Source: Apostichopus japonicus (Eukaryota; Echinodermata; Holothuroidea; Aspidochirotida; Stichopodidae). Taken from it: a stretch of DNA of 64,000 bases. Shown here piece after piece: positions 13,640 through 25,700 of the stretch. The position numbers were made by a program, and so were the translations under genes. The notes below the pieces were generated by a model. That model was not told where the DNA came from, made no database searches, and saw only the letters and a program-made list of their open reading frames with translations. The stretch is from NCBI RefSeq assembly GCF_037975245.1, contig NC_092569.1:18085501-18149500 (forward strand), written 5' to 3'. The first letter of the stretch is position 1. Every line of letters begins with the position of its first letter.

Positions 13640-13946
13640 CAACCAACCACCTCCATCTGAGACGTCACACATTACTTGAAATGGGTTGCCTGTCCACCCT
13701 GCTGGTTGTATAAGTCGAATGCTGTTGGAGTCCTCTGTACTATATGCTTGACAGTCTGATGCAGTAGCCCGATCACATTTGGACCCCGTCTCCAGTGTAT
13801 CCTACGTTACAGTAACACTGTGATAAGCCTTGTCGTTCCTCACAGTTACCATTGGGACTACACCGGTATGTGTCATCACAGCTCAACAGACCGCTGTTGC
13901 AGGAACATCGTTTGGTACAAGAAGGGTTCACATATACTTCACCTTC
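13640..13946 (-). pseudogene. Gene A exon 6, EGF-like domain plus FReD N-terminus, +1 frameshift
   Basis: Reads EGEVYVNPSCTKRCSCN, an EGF-like module (CSPNGNCEER, CYCNVGYTGDGV), then after a 1-nt shift CDRATASDCQAY and QPAGWTGNPFQVMCDV, ending GGGWL before GTATGT. Length is 307 nt while the gene C exon is 306 nt. Without the shift translation stops at a TGA directly after GDGVQM. The extra base lies in the GGACCCC run near 13,781-13,787. Confidence 0.85.
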
Positions 13947-14206
13947 CTAACGAGATAAAACGGTACGCCTTGTCAAGTAGATGCAAAATAATAATATCCT
14001 TCAATGGGAATACTCAATGTTCCAAGTCGAGGTATAACGAGCAGTGCAATAGGTGACATTCCTTCATAAAATTAGAGCAGCTGCAGGGTAAAGATTTAAC
14101 GTTTTTAAAATGAATCATTTCAAGCACCATAATAACTGTTTTGTTCCGGCTTTTCTTCTCATTGTAAATTAGTTTGATACGTAAACATTTAGGAATGGTA
14201 TCTTAC

Positions 14207-14421
14207 CGCTAGGACTACTCCTTGACCGTTCTCTGCTTCCTCTATGAAACAACTACAATTCTCTCTAGGTACACAGTCTTCCCCGTCCATCAAGAACCCA
14301 TCGGGACAAACGCAAGTGGGTGTGCTAGAGCATGATTCGGTACATGTAGGATCGGCACATGAACCTTCTCATTTACACCTGTTGAGAACCTTGTTGGTGG
14401 GACACCACTCGATGCATGGGT
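14207..14421 (-). pseudogene. Gene A exon 5, TIL-like cysteine-rich domain with nonsense codon
   Basis: 215 nt, phase 1 to 0. Reads DPCIEWCPTNKVLNRCK, then TGA (14371-14369), then EGSCADPTCTESCSS, CVCPDGFLMDGEDC and FIEEAENGQGVVLA. The pattern matches trypsin-inhibitor-like (TIL) domains as found beside VWD modules. Gene C has TGC (Cys) at the stop position, so a single C-to-A change made the stop. Confidence 0.85.
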
Positions 14422-15014
14422 CTGGAATAGGAATAACGATTAAGCCACGACATCAAAAAGGAAAGCTTGATGGAAAGTGTACGATGATCTATTATCTCAA
14501 TAACACATCATGTTCATAAATTATCATTTGATATTGTATAAAAATGCGAAACATGCTTCACAGCTAAAACGACATATCTAAATAAACCAATGAAATAAAT
14601 AGCAAACCGCTCTCTGCCCTTACTAGATGAACAAAATACATCGATTTATGAAGAAACTAAGTCTGAGCTAAGTGCTTGATAGCAGTGGCCAACAACGTGC
14701 TCATGAAAGTAAAGTTACATGCTGCAAAATGAATATTAAATATTACTACGAGCTCATTCATCTAAAGGTACCTTGGTTAATGGCATGGATGTAAGGTTGG
14801 TTCAGGTGGGAAGTATATCGTTAGTAAGCGAAACATTCCCGCTCTGTATCACACCGCAGGTCAAACATATTAATATCATCGAATTATTGAAACATGTGTG
14901 AACGGCAAAAATCGCAATATTTTAATTTCACTGTTTAACGGTTATCAAACATATTAAATGTCACTTCGGGCGAGTAACGTGTCCAGATAAGAAGTTCAAG
15001 GTTTAATAACCCAC

Positions 15015-15279
15015 CTGTTGTTCCGGTATACTCTCCGGTGCTAACCAGTTTGTAATGACTGAAGCTGTCACTGATGCGGAAAGTTTCATACGTCACGAAG
15101 AATGAACAACCGGATTCTGTAGTTATATCCATGCGTAGCTGATATTTCCTCTGATTGGTGATGTAGGATATCTTCTCATTGCCGAGCCAAAATTCACGAG
15201 CAAGGAAACCAAAACCGTTTTCATATTCGTCCCACGTACGGTTGAAGTTGATTGAATTATCCTCTCGTCTCTGTATGAC
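15015..15279 (-). CDS. Gene A exon 4, middle segment of the first FReD
   Basis: 265 nt after ACAG, phase 0 to 1. Reads VIQRREDNSINFNRTWDEY, FWLGNEKISYITNQ, MDITTESGCSFFVTYETF and ends EYTGTTG at a GTGGGT donor. It is the usual FReD middle exon, but it splices in phase to the TIL exon rather than to a FReD C-terminal exon. Confidence 0.85.
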
Positions 15280-15851
15280 CTGTTGAAATAATTTGAGACA
15301 TAAAAATATCAAACTGATTGAATTGCAAGACCGTTAGTTATTACCTGTAAGACAAGTGTGAAACAAAAGAAAGGCAAAACTATACTGAAACATGGAACAA
15401 ACAACCTGCAGGAAGAGAAGAATGAGATAATATAAACAAATTGAAATCACTTACAAACCACACCAAATGTATATTGATGAGAATACTATATAAATATTAC
15501 CAATATATGAGTTGTGTCATCTTCGGCAATTTAGTATTCTTATTGAAGTCAGGAATATGTGGAAAGTATTAAAACGTATTGGAAAACCATGTAGGAATAT
15601 AAGTATGGTGCTTTTGACTGCTTTTGCGAAAGAGCATGACAGATGATTCGACCAACCTCTTTTTGTAAGACATAAATATGGTGTAAAGCTTGCCGAGCCC
15701 AATGTAACATCAAACTTATATTATTACATCATAATGATATGAAAAGTTCTGTAGTATGAGAAATGTATTATTTCAACAAGAATAATTTCAATTGTGGTGA
15801 CAAATCTTGCAATGTAAATACAATATTCACAGTATAAAATACAACACCTAC

Positions 15852-16021
15852 CGTCCATCCACCATCACCTAGACTGTTGTTACAAGATACTTCAAAAGGT
15901 TCAGGATAGCCGTCTGGTTTGATGACGTAAACACCATCGTTTCTAGACGATGGACATTGGCTAAGCACTTCATGGCAGTCTCGTGGATATTCAGCACGTT
16001 GGTAGAGGAAAAACGATGACG
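15852..16021 (-). CDS. Gene A exon 3, N-terminal segment of the first FReD
   Basis: 170 nt between CTTTTAG and GTAGGT. Reads SSFFLYQRAEYPRDCHEVL, then SSRNDGVYVIKPDGYPEPF, EVSCNNS and GDGGWT: the typical start of a fibrinogen C-terminal domain (RDC...G.Y.I.P......V.C....GGWT). Its first codon is completed by the last base of exon 2. The upstream ATG at 16052 with MLMLCYLFLL lies in the intron pyrimidine tract and is probably not the start. Confidence 0.85.
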
Positions 16022-16480
16022 CTAAAAGGAAAAGGTAACACAACATAAGCATAACTTACATCAAGCTAAGAGGTTTCATAACTCCGGAGACACTTGTTTG
16101 ACAACAGAGATCATATAGCCTACCTTTATTGTTTACTTTGTCAATGTTCACAACCACTTGCGTCATTTCCTGATCACGATATAAAAGTTTTGGCATGGGC
16201 AATTACGAAGATGTGATTTTAAAATCTAGTTACTATTACTTACTGGTCTATACTATTTCAAACATTTTCCATTTTTTTTTGTAAATGAAGTCACTCGTTT
16301 TATCTTATATCCCTGAAAAATTTGGTAAGTTAAGCATTTGAATATTACATAGCAAATTAAAAACCTCATTTTAAAGGCGATCAATAGTTTTTTTGAGCGA
16401 ATTTCGTATCCTATACATCATAATTTTCATAAACAAAAAAGTACTAAAGTAAACAAACTTTCTTTAAAAAAAAAATAAAA

Positions 16481-17190
16481 GTCTTTGAAGTTACAAAGTT
16501 CTTATTATACTCACAAATGTTATGTTAACAACATATGATATCTTTGAAGATACTTCCCAAACGATTTTTATATCGTATACGTTCATAATTGTTTGGCTAT
16601 TCTCCAAATTTTATGATATAGTTGTATCTTAAAGACGGACAATATTACTTTCACTCGTCTTTGGAAATTAGCTTGTGGTTGGGGCAATGGGGAAGGAGAA
16701 TGGAGAGGGGAGAGGATATACGGGTAAGAAAATGCTACAACGTTGTTAACGTTTTGAAGTTTTTAATATGATAGAAATTAACATGATAGAAATGCTACAA
16801 TGTTGCTATAACGTTGCTACAACGTTGTTAACGTTATGAAGTTTTTAATATGATAGAAGTTAACATGAAACATTCTTTAGAATTAACATTCTTTAGAAAT
16901 TAACATTCTTTGAAATTAAAAGTCTTTGAAGTTACATAGTGCTTATTATACTCACAATAGTTATGTTAACAACATATGATATCTTTGACGATACTTCCCA
17001 AACGATTTGTATATCATATACGTTCATAATTGTTTGGAAATTCTCAAAATGTTATGATATAGTTGTATCTTAAATAAAAACAATATTATTTTCACTCGTC
17101 TTTGGAGATTAGCTTGTGGTTGGGATAAAGGGGAGGGAGAGGGGAGGAGGGAGAAGGGAGAGCAGCTAAGGGTAAGAAAATGCTACAACG
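16481..17190. repeat. 441-bp tandem duplication in intron 2 of gene A
   Basis: A segment starting gtctttgaagttaca at 16,481 recurs at 16,922 with the same order of words through a purine-rich tract (about 16,680-16,720 and 17,122-17,165). Gene C has one copy (from about 62,085 to 62,340), with the purine tract expanded differently. Confidence 0.85.
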
Positions 17191-17232
17191 TTGTTAGAGT
17201 TTTGAAGTTTTCAATATGATAGAAACACTTAC

Positions 17233-17278
17233 TTAACGTTTGGTCTCCGTAGTCACTAATGCTCCTTTGACGTTCCGG
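17233..17278 (-). CDS. Gene A exon 2, 46-nt linker exon
   Basis: TTTTAG acceptor and GTAAGT donor bracket 46 nt reading PERQRSISDYGDQTL plus one base. It takes phase 0 from exon 1 and gives phase 1 to exon 3, which makes the model consistent. An identical-length exon is at 62,396-62,441. Likely a flexible linker between signal peptide and first FReD. Confidence 0.75.
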
Positions 17279-20200
17279 CTAAAATAAGGTCAAAAATATG
17301 TATTAACAATGATCGTCCAATAAGTACAGTGTGCAATTATATAGTAAAATATGTCAACGTTATATTTTTCTTATTTTCCATTGTCTTATGTTAGGTTAGT
17401 CCAACTTTTTATTTTATTTTCTCATGTATCAATTGCAACATTTCCCATAGCTGCTTGTTATTTTAGGACAAGTTAGAGTAGAGTTATTGACGCAGTCATG
17501 TATCTGTATTAGTACATAGCTGTCGTTTATTGAAGACAAAAAGAAAAACAATATAGATACGACAAAGTTTGGTTGAGTTGTAGAGGAGTATGACAATAAG
17601 TATGATACACAGTTTTAATTTTTACGTGAATTCAGTTGAATATTGAAGATTAAAAGTTATCCGATAAATATGGCATTTCTCTCAGTACAAAACACAAACG
17701 ATGAAAGTTAAGGTTTGAGTTTAGCATTGTCTTGAAAACATATTTTGTTTTGTTTTAATATCCCATATATTCAGAGTGTTTTTATGCCCATCAATTTGTT
17801 CTAGACAATGAACATTTACTATATGCCCAGTAGGTTATCACGTTCTTGATATGACTTTTATAGTTTAAAACATTTTTTTTAAGGAGACCTATTGGTTAAT
17901 AAAGATTTGGTTCTAATGTATAATAACGTAATAACATAATTATATAAAAGAACCGTTAGAATCTTCATAATAACATATTTTTCTTGTAAATTGTTTAATT
18001 TAATTAATTCACATGAAACAAGTTGATATAAATACTTTGCAAATTTCACATCTGCATTATGTATTCGCGAATTTGGATTAAATTGAAATTGTTCTTTGTA
18101 CTAGCAATGAAAAAAATATATAACCTTTACACACATTAAATGATCGGGGTTATTAATAGAGCAAATTCTCTTTTGATATCATGCAGCTGTTTGGGATAAA
18201 TCTGACAAAGATGAAAATTTGTGGCAACAATGAACTAACAACGACATCAGCGATTAAATCAATTGACAATTCTTACAACAGCAACGTTTAGATGAGTAAA
18301 GTTAGTATATCTTTTGATTTTCTTTATTGCCATTGTTCATTTACATTAATTGAGTATACAACCTAAATAAATTATACTAGTTAAGTAGTTAATTTAGTCG
18401 ACAGCGTATTTAATGTAACGGAATTAGAACAATTTTCTTTAATCGACTATGCATCTTTAGAACTTACGAAACATTCTTTGAAAAGGTAGATTTAAACATG
18501 TTTGCCAGCCACCGAGAACGCTTTTTGATATTACAAAGAACAAAATGTACACAATACGCTAATCGATTGACGTTTATTGCAGCGGTTCGTTAACCTTTAG
18601 TTTTTCATCGTTAACTTTAGAGAAGAAACTACCTCTAAGAAAATGCTATCACTATTTCGTAATTTGACTAAGTATTTTGTAGAATTGTTAGCTTAAACAT
18701 TGTCCTTTAAATTTTGAAAAACGTTGTCTGGGCATAGACGACAACAGGCATTTATCAATTATCCTGTAACTAAAGTAACTGTTCATGACATTAAGGTTGA
18801 CTTAATAATGAGATAACAAAATGTATTGTCTTATAACTAAGAGTTGACTTGAAAAAATGACTTGAACACTTATTCTAAGTTCAAAAGCAGGCATCCTGTG
18901 TAATGACTTTTTCAATAAAATTGTTCACAGAAAAATTAAAAAAAAAATCATTAACTACTTCGATACGCTATCATGATATTTCGACAAGTTTTCTAAGTTC
19001 AAGAGTTGGCATCCTGAGCAATGACTTTTTGCAAAAGACTACAACGGTACATTATCATGATTTTCCAATAAAGTAAATCAAGAAGAATTTGGGTGACAGA
19101 ATATTAAACTGCGTTCCCAGAGACAGAATGGACTATTGTTTTAGAAAGATTGTGTGTTTCACCAAATAAGTGAAACTCAAAGAAAATGGCTCTTTCATAT
19201 CCACTGGGTGTTTGTAAGATAAAGTTAAAGTTTTCAAGAAGGCATATGTTCGTCAAAGCTGAATATTCTCAGATATCTATTCAAAATCGCACCGCCTGAA
19301 TCTTCGATATCTCCAAATGACGGACAGAAAAAGTACTGTTGCTTTTTTTTTTGACTCGTTAGTAAATGTTAGCAAACCAAATCTGCGTTGTCAAGATTTC
19401 TCTTTTGTTGAATATTTTGTAACATTTTCATGATGCGAAATAGCGGAATTTAAATGTATGTACATCAACATATTAAAACAACGTGTCAGAAGTAAAGTCA
19501 AAAGTTGTTTCCTATAATTAGCAGGTGTCTACGAAAAAGTCTAGACTTTTCAAAGTAAATTCAGTTTATGGGTCGGATCGGGATTTTCAAGATTAAAGAA
19601 ATTTATTGATTAAAGCACTTAATCATAACTAATCTAAGTTTAAAAATTACAACGTAAGAATTTGGTAAGATAACAATGTTTGTTGTGTAAAGAAAATGTC
19701 GTTGAATAGTATTTATTAATTAGATTATCGGTTGGAGCATTACAGACATACTTTAGTAAGACAAGTAGACACATAGGTCATTGCTTTAACGTTCTAAACC
19801 TCTTCAATTCATTTTGCTGTTAGATTAGCCTATATAAAAGCAACGATTTTCTGTTTATGGTATTTATAGGTATATTATTTTAATATTGAATTTTTCCTTC
19901 TATTTCCTCCGTGTCTGTCAAAATATAACGTTTCTATAACAACGAAAAGCGCAATAATTCAAGTATATTAAGTACAAATTACGGCTAACGAAGATACTCC
20001 GCATTTGTTTTATTTTCAACAACAATATATTTTTCTGTTCACAGTTTATCTATATTTCGCAAATTAAATTTATATGAATTGATGATATGTACTTCAATTG
20101 AAAGAATCCGTTTGATGGTTTCTTGAACAGAGTCATTATTATAGAAATTAAGGGAATAATGTAAAATATACTCGTTTGGTAAATGTGTTCTATACTACTG

Positions 20201-20478
20201 TTTGATTAACTAATAGAAAACTCAAAACGCGAAACGATAAACTAACAACCAGTATGTGTGACTCAATCAAATTCGACTTTATAATTACTTTTAGTTAGCA
20301 TTTTTGAAGTAATATTTTTAACTCTTAGATAAATCAAGTGAAAGTAAATTACCAAAGGAGAGTGTAAGAAGGTTTAACATCGCAGATCGAAAACAATCAA
20401 TTGAGTTCTGCTTAAACATCGAAATGGTAACTTTGCAGATGTTACAACTGAAATATAAAAGTAAAGGAAAAAACTTAC

Positions 20479-20568
20479 CCTTTCTTGAGAAGACACGCTG
20501 CTGGAAATAAAAATGATGAGAAACAGAGAGGTTAAACCTCCACGATGTCTTCTAAACAAGTACATCAT
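20479..20568 (-). CDS. Gene A exon 1, signal peptide
   Basis: ATG at 20568, 30 codons, ends at GTAAGT (20478-20477). Peptide MMYLFRRHRGGLTSLFLIIF then ISSSVSSQER: positively charged start, hydrophobic core, small residues before a probable cleavage after Ser. Near-identical exon at 1,736-1,825. Chosen as the true start because the frame and phase join exon 2, and because it has a real signal sequence without a splice acceptor inside. Confidence 0.8.
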
Positions 20569-20885
20569 TGTACAAAGTTACCTCTTGCAGTATAAGGTTG
20601 GAATGAATGTCAAATCCATAATGCTGCAATTAAGCCTGATACGAAATGACCCGGAATGATACAGTGGTGCTAGGCATCCATTCTCATACTGATTAGTCTA
20701 GGCATATTATTATATTAGTATTCCTGTCAGGGGCAGTCGATGTGGCTCGCGTGGTTATGTTCAGATGTCACGGCACCATTAGAGTACGGTACAAGTCAAT
20801 GCCTTAAAAGGTATTGAAATGATGCAAGACCATACGTCATGTTTAGTTTTCATTTCTTGGCATCGTTAAGCTAAACAATATGACA
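20569..20885 (-). promoter_or_regulatory. Conserved 5' flank of gene A (candidate promoter/5' UTR)
   Basis: Conserved with 1,826-2,150 upstream of gene B. No definite core promoter motif can be pointed out; the call rests on position and conservation. Confidence 0.35.
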
Positions 20886-21954
20886 TATAATGACAAATAA
20901 ATAAGTATAACGGTTTCGCAGAGTTGTCAGTATTGCTGTGACATAACCAACCAAGTTACCAATCAAATTGGTTTACAAAACCCTCAAAAAGGTCTCAGAA
21001 GAGTGGGATCAAGTCCCCTCCCCTTGCTCCTTGTAATCCCGCCAATACAGTGGAATGAGGTATAGTAAACTAGCCAAGGAATTTACAATCCATCTGACAA
21101 GATCTCAAAGATGTCAGATTTGAATTATTAGATCTCTTTTCTTAATTCGGAATCCATATTTGATCATTATATATGTGACGTATTAAAACCTAAATTAATA
21201 GCGATTCTCACGGTAATAATTCCCCCATCGATGATTCTTAACTTGATATTTTTCTTCTACTTGAAACAGGCACAAACGGTACTATAAATTACATAATTTC
21301 TTTTCGAAATAGGAACCTAATTATTTGTAGTTGCCATTTCTATCAACAAAAATAGCAATTTTGTTTACATAATTTATCAAAGCTTTAAATATTTCATTGT
21401 ATGTTTTTTTTTTCACTAACTGTTTTGTTTAGTCTTTTATTTCTGTTTACTTTTTGATTTGACAACTCTATCAAGCCGATGAAAAGAACTTTATATATCG
21501 GATATATTTCGGATTTGAAAATTCAATAGTTTACTTTAGTATCGTCCTTAGGATATCAGTGTTACCCGCTCAGTATTGAATCGCTATTTCCTCGTTCTTG
21601 GGATTTCCCAGGTACCTGTTAATAAGGTGCCTGGCAAATAAAAATCTACAGGTCAACTTTGTGAATAGCCTAGTGAAGAAAGGCAAATTAAACATCACCT
21701 ACGATAGATTGCAATTATTCATTTCAGTCATTGACAGAAACAATCTGAAATTTTTATATTTTAGTTAAAATTTAATTTTTGTAACTAGGACTACGTCAAC
21801 AACCAAAATAAAGACTTATAATGGTCAATAGTAGTATGAGTGGAGAGAACAGATATTCTATGTAAACCAATTACTTCGATAACTTCCATCGGGAGAATAA
21901 TACATAAATTTGATGTATCGAACAGAGAGAATGTGAGACACTCTGGGGTTCTGT

Positions 21955-22147
<193 letters not shown>

Positions 22148-22155
22148 ACCATTTG

Positions 22156-22188
22156 ACTTAGGGCGACATATATACTGTCGCCCTAAGT
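22156..22188. repeat. 13-bp-arm palindrome (acttagggcgaca ... tgtcgccctaagt)
   Basis: Perfect arms 22156-22168 and 22176-22188 around a 7-base loop. Nearly the same palindrome lies at 51021-51054 near the other end. Confidence 0.85.
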
Positions 22189-22544
22189 TCTGCCTTTTAA
22201 ATTGGAACGATAGAGTTACATTCTGCAAATATTGTTGGAAGCAAGTCAAGGGGGGTTGAAAAATGTTCGTTTCTATTAAGATTTATAAAAATTAATTAAA
22301 AACTAGGTAAATTAGAAAGCATTGAAGATAGGCATTCTGATATTGGCTATATGTGCGTGTGTTAAAAACAGCACTTTCGGCAACATTTTGATTATGGCCT
22401 TTAAAATGAAAATCGATATGTATATCTTTATTATAAAATCACCCTTTTAAACATATTACCCAAAGGAAAAATATATTAGCCTCTTTTAAGCAATGAATAG
22501 CGAAAATGAAGATATATTGCCAATATTGTATTGCACGGTATCTT

Positions 22545-22705
22545 ATTGCACCGATGAGAAGCCGGCCCTCTATAACGTTACGCTCTTCGCGCAGTACGGC
22601 TATACGTACGCGAACCTCGATCGTGCCTAGCTAGCCTATCGAGTATATGCCTAGATACAGTCCATCCAAATGCAGATGTGCGAGTCACACGGCGCGGGAA
22701 GAACG
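22545..22705 (+). promoter_or_regulatory. CpG-rich patch ending in a GTAAGT donor; possible promoter and noncoding first exon
   Basis: Unlike the AT-rich surroundings, this stretch is dense in CpG (cgttacgctcttcgcgcag, cgtacgcgaacctcgatcg, acggcgcggg) and ends aacg|gtaagt. It could be the start of a plus-strand transcript running toward the exon-like sequences at 30-36 kb. No start site or product is visible. Confidence 0.3.
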
Positions 22706-25700
22706 GTAAGTTAACTATTTGCGTAGTTCATTTAATGGCATAAGCGGCCGTATTATATTTTCGAAGCACACTCTCCTTGGCTATTATTTATGGCTTTCTC
22801 CTAATTACGCCAGCTGGTTAGGTCTATAGGCTGTGCATAACGTTAGGCCTAATTTAGTTAAAACGTAACTAGCCCTATCATAGGCCTAATTGATATTATC
22901 GTGTATTTATTAGCCTAGTACTTAGTAGTACTAGGGCAATTCCAAACGTTTCGCATCAGGGCCATTCGGAAACTTAGAAGAGAGTTGTGTTGGAGTATGG
23001 ATAGGTTTTTTTCACATATGAATATATATCTGAGCTAGGTTGCGCTTCATTGATAAACAATGATTCATTATTTTACCGATTTTGGACTAGCCTAATTATA
23101 AAGGCCTAGTGCCTACTGCATTTTGTATGGAAAAAAGGTCATTTATTGCAACAAAACATTTATCTTGGGATTTCTCTGAAAGTACTTATTCAAATCACCT
23201 GTTAACAATACCACCAATACTAACTAGTGGCCTATGTGGCAAATACCACCTATAAGCTTGGAAAAATATGGCATTATCGCTGCCCGCGGGGGAAATTTAT
23301 TATAATGCGCCCACCCAAAAAGAAAATGATTAAAGAGTTCCATTGACAACACAAATCATTTTTTCTGTAATACAAAAGTTCAATAAAGTCCTTTGTAAAA
23401 TTACTTCAAGATACTGATGATAAACAATTCATTAAATCATACCCATAACAACCATTGCAGGCATATCAATTCCTTAGCGCCATTCCCTGTGTGGCACGCG
23501 AACTGAGTTCGACCGCCGCAGTTTTAGGCCTATGACTTTACCATATAGACCATTTTCCTACAGCCATAACGTGAACAGTTTATACCGAAAAAACTTAGTT
23601 CAAATGGCACTAAACAGAGAAATGTGTTGTCTCTCAAGTTCTGTTCTTTTCTTAACAATACAGTTTAAAATTCCACCGGACTTGGGTGATTTACGATGCA
23701 AGGTTAATAAATATCGAACTCAAAACCCTCATTGATTACACACAGTACATACTGAAGAAAATCACCATTTGATAGCCGTACTTTGTTTGCGTAACCCTCC
23801 TCTTGAATATTCATTGACAAATTTAGTTCAAACGGTTTTGGGAAGTATTTTTTCTTTATATATAATAACTTTAAATTGATGTTAAATTCATTTTCATTGG
23901 TCACTATCTTCAATCGGACCAAGTACAATCCAATCGAATATCTTCTAAGAAAAATACAAGTTACGCTTTCTTCGGTGGGCATGCCGTTACATAATATGTG
24001 TACTGTATCCTGTACTCTGCAATAGGGTACAGCCACAATGCACAGTGTTCACCTACAACGCCACAGCCGAGATTCGCTTTCAAAACGTCATATTTTATCG
24101 AACTTAATATTATTTCAAAGAAAATGACCGTAGAATATGCATCATTAAATGTTGAAACAAGTAATTACCAACTAATTTATCTAATGCAATCCTAATTATA
24201 GAAAAACTGTTTAAGACCCCCCCCCCTGATGAATGAAATAGTCCAACCAACTTGTCCGCACAGAGCCACAGGATTTTCGGTCAAGGTGATGAGTCATACG
24301 CGTTGGTCAGTAAGAGGGCTATTTTGAAGGATGTTTAGTGTGCATTTTAGAAAGAAAGGAATTGATGTCTGATTGATTCCGCTAACTTTCCAGAAATAAT
24401 AAATCCCAAGAAAAACAATCCGAAAGTTGTAAAAGCTTGGACAGACACATGATGTGCATCTCAACAGTGACTGGTTCAATATACCCTAATGTTGAACAGA
24501 AAGAACATTTACAAATTTATCACTGATGAATGATGTTGCGAGCAGTCGGGATTACTGCACGCTTCAGGTGGCATACTCCTATTAGAGTCTATATCAATCC
24601 GCTCGATTGTTCTCCTTCAGGAAAAGTGCCGAAAAGCAGCGGGAGAACATCTTTTGTGACCTGTTATCAATCATAATCTAGTTTTTTGTGGCTTGCATGT
24701 TGAAGAGCATGAATGGAAGTACATGTGGTGAGAAAATTGGGTCAATTGAGGCAATTTTAGACCCCTTTAGGCCTCCCGGGAGCAGCGTAGGAAATTTGTT
24801 TACCACTGAGTGAAGAGGTTTGTTTACAAGTGACGAAAACTTCCGGCTCGGATAGCAAAAAATCTTCATGGTCATGGTACGGAAAATTGATGGTGCCATG
24901 AAAGGCCAACTTGTCAGCTATCCGGTGATGGGTAGCGTTTAGCTAGTGAAAACTTCTATCTAGACTTAGAGACCACATTACTTTTGTGATTTAGTGTGTA
25001 AGTCAATGGGGCTTTTAATGGGCGTATGCTACCTTCAGTTCTATTTAACCTTTTCATTTATCATATTTTAGTACTTAATTTCCGGTCACGCTCAGGAAAC
25101 AATTACGACATTCCTACACGGTCGATTTGTTTACTGTAAGAACTATTAACCGTTTTTTCTCAGGAAAGCTTGATAGTCTGAAGTTATTATAGCTTGAAAT
25201 TTTAGTATACTGCCAAAGAAGTAAGTTGTTGTTTTTGTATTGATATTTTATGTAGAAGTAACGGGAAATTTAGTATGTTTAGTTTGGTTTAATTGCACGT
25301 CTTTTTCGATCTAATGTAGTGCAGGGTTCACTTGCGCGAATTCAAATTATTCTGTTTATGTACAGTATATGCATTGATTAGATGCATTGATTATGTTTTT
25401 TTATACTTTTATTTGTAATTCAAGCATATCTGTTTAGAAACAAAGTTTAAAGGCTATCATTAATTAGTTTTCTCTTATATTGTTTGACTCCCAGATTGAA
25501 TGAAACTCATTGACGTAAATAATAGATCAGATCATACAGTTTTAGGCAGTTGCTAAAACTCTGGGTATTCTCTAGTCTTCGCCGGTCCAAATATCACAAA
25601 GTGAGAATGAAAACAACTCTTTATCCTAATTTTTAGTTGATTTTCTTTTTCTGAACCTTCCTTACAGTACTGTATACATCTGGGAAATGGACAGAACAAT

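Larger units (their letters stand above)
11028..20568 (-). pseudogene. FReD gene A: signal peptide, half-FReD, TIL, EGF, FReD (disrupted)
   Basis: Eight exons on the minus strand: 20568-20479, 17278-17233, 16021-15852, 15279-15015, 14421-14207, 13946-13640, 13163-12896, 11278-11028. All introns obey GT/AG and phases join. The product would be about 536 residues: signal peptide 1-28, short linker, FReD N-terminal and middle segments (about 60-191) without the C-terminal segment, TIL-like cysteine-rich domain (193-245), EGF-like domain ending GYTGDGV (291-319), then a complete FReD ending TEMKIRPRS. By family this is a secreted, carbohydrate- or ligand-binding protein of the FREP/ficolin type. 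Exon 5 has TGA where gene C has a conserved Cys (14369-14371), and exon 6 is 307 nt against 306 in gene C (extra C near 13,783). With two lesions I call it a pseudogene; sequencing error is the alternative for the indel. Confidence 0.8.
18985..21680. repeat. Gene A copy of the 5' duplicated block
   Basis: Matches 1-2,150 and 3,045-3,740. It includes intron 1, exon 1 and the 5' flank of gene A and lacks the 885-bp insertion found upstream of gene B. Between 21,680 and 21,970 there is no gene. Confidence 0.8.

Noticed and set aside
14244-14519. Plus-strand ORF over the TIL exon (and 59,867-60,142)
   Set aside because: Antisense shadow of the conserved minus-strand TIL exon, which has correct splice sites and cysteine pattern.
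15768-16052. ATG with MLMLCYLFLL as signal peptide of gene A (same at 61,666 in gene C)
   Set aside because: The hydrophobic residues are the translation of an intron pyrimidine tract ending CTTTTAG. A better signal exon at 20,568 and a 46-nt linker exon join in phase to the base after that AG.
24678-24899. 73-codon minus-strand ORF near the CpG patch
   Set aside because: No recognisable domain, and no splice signals or paralogous copy to support it.
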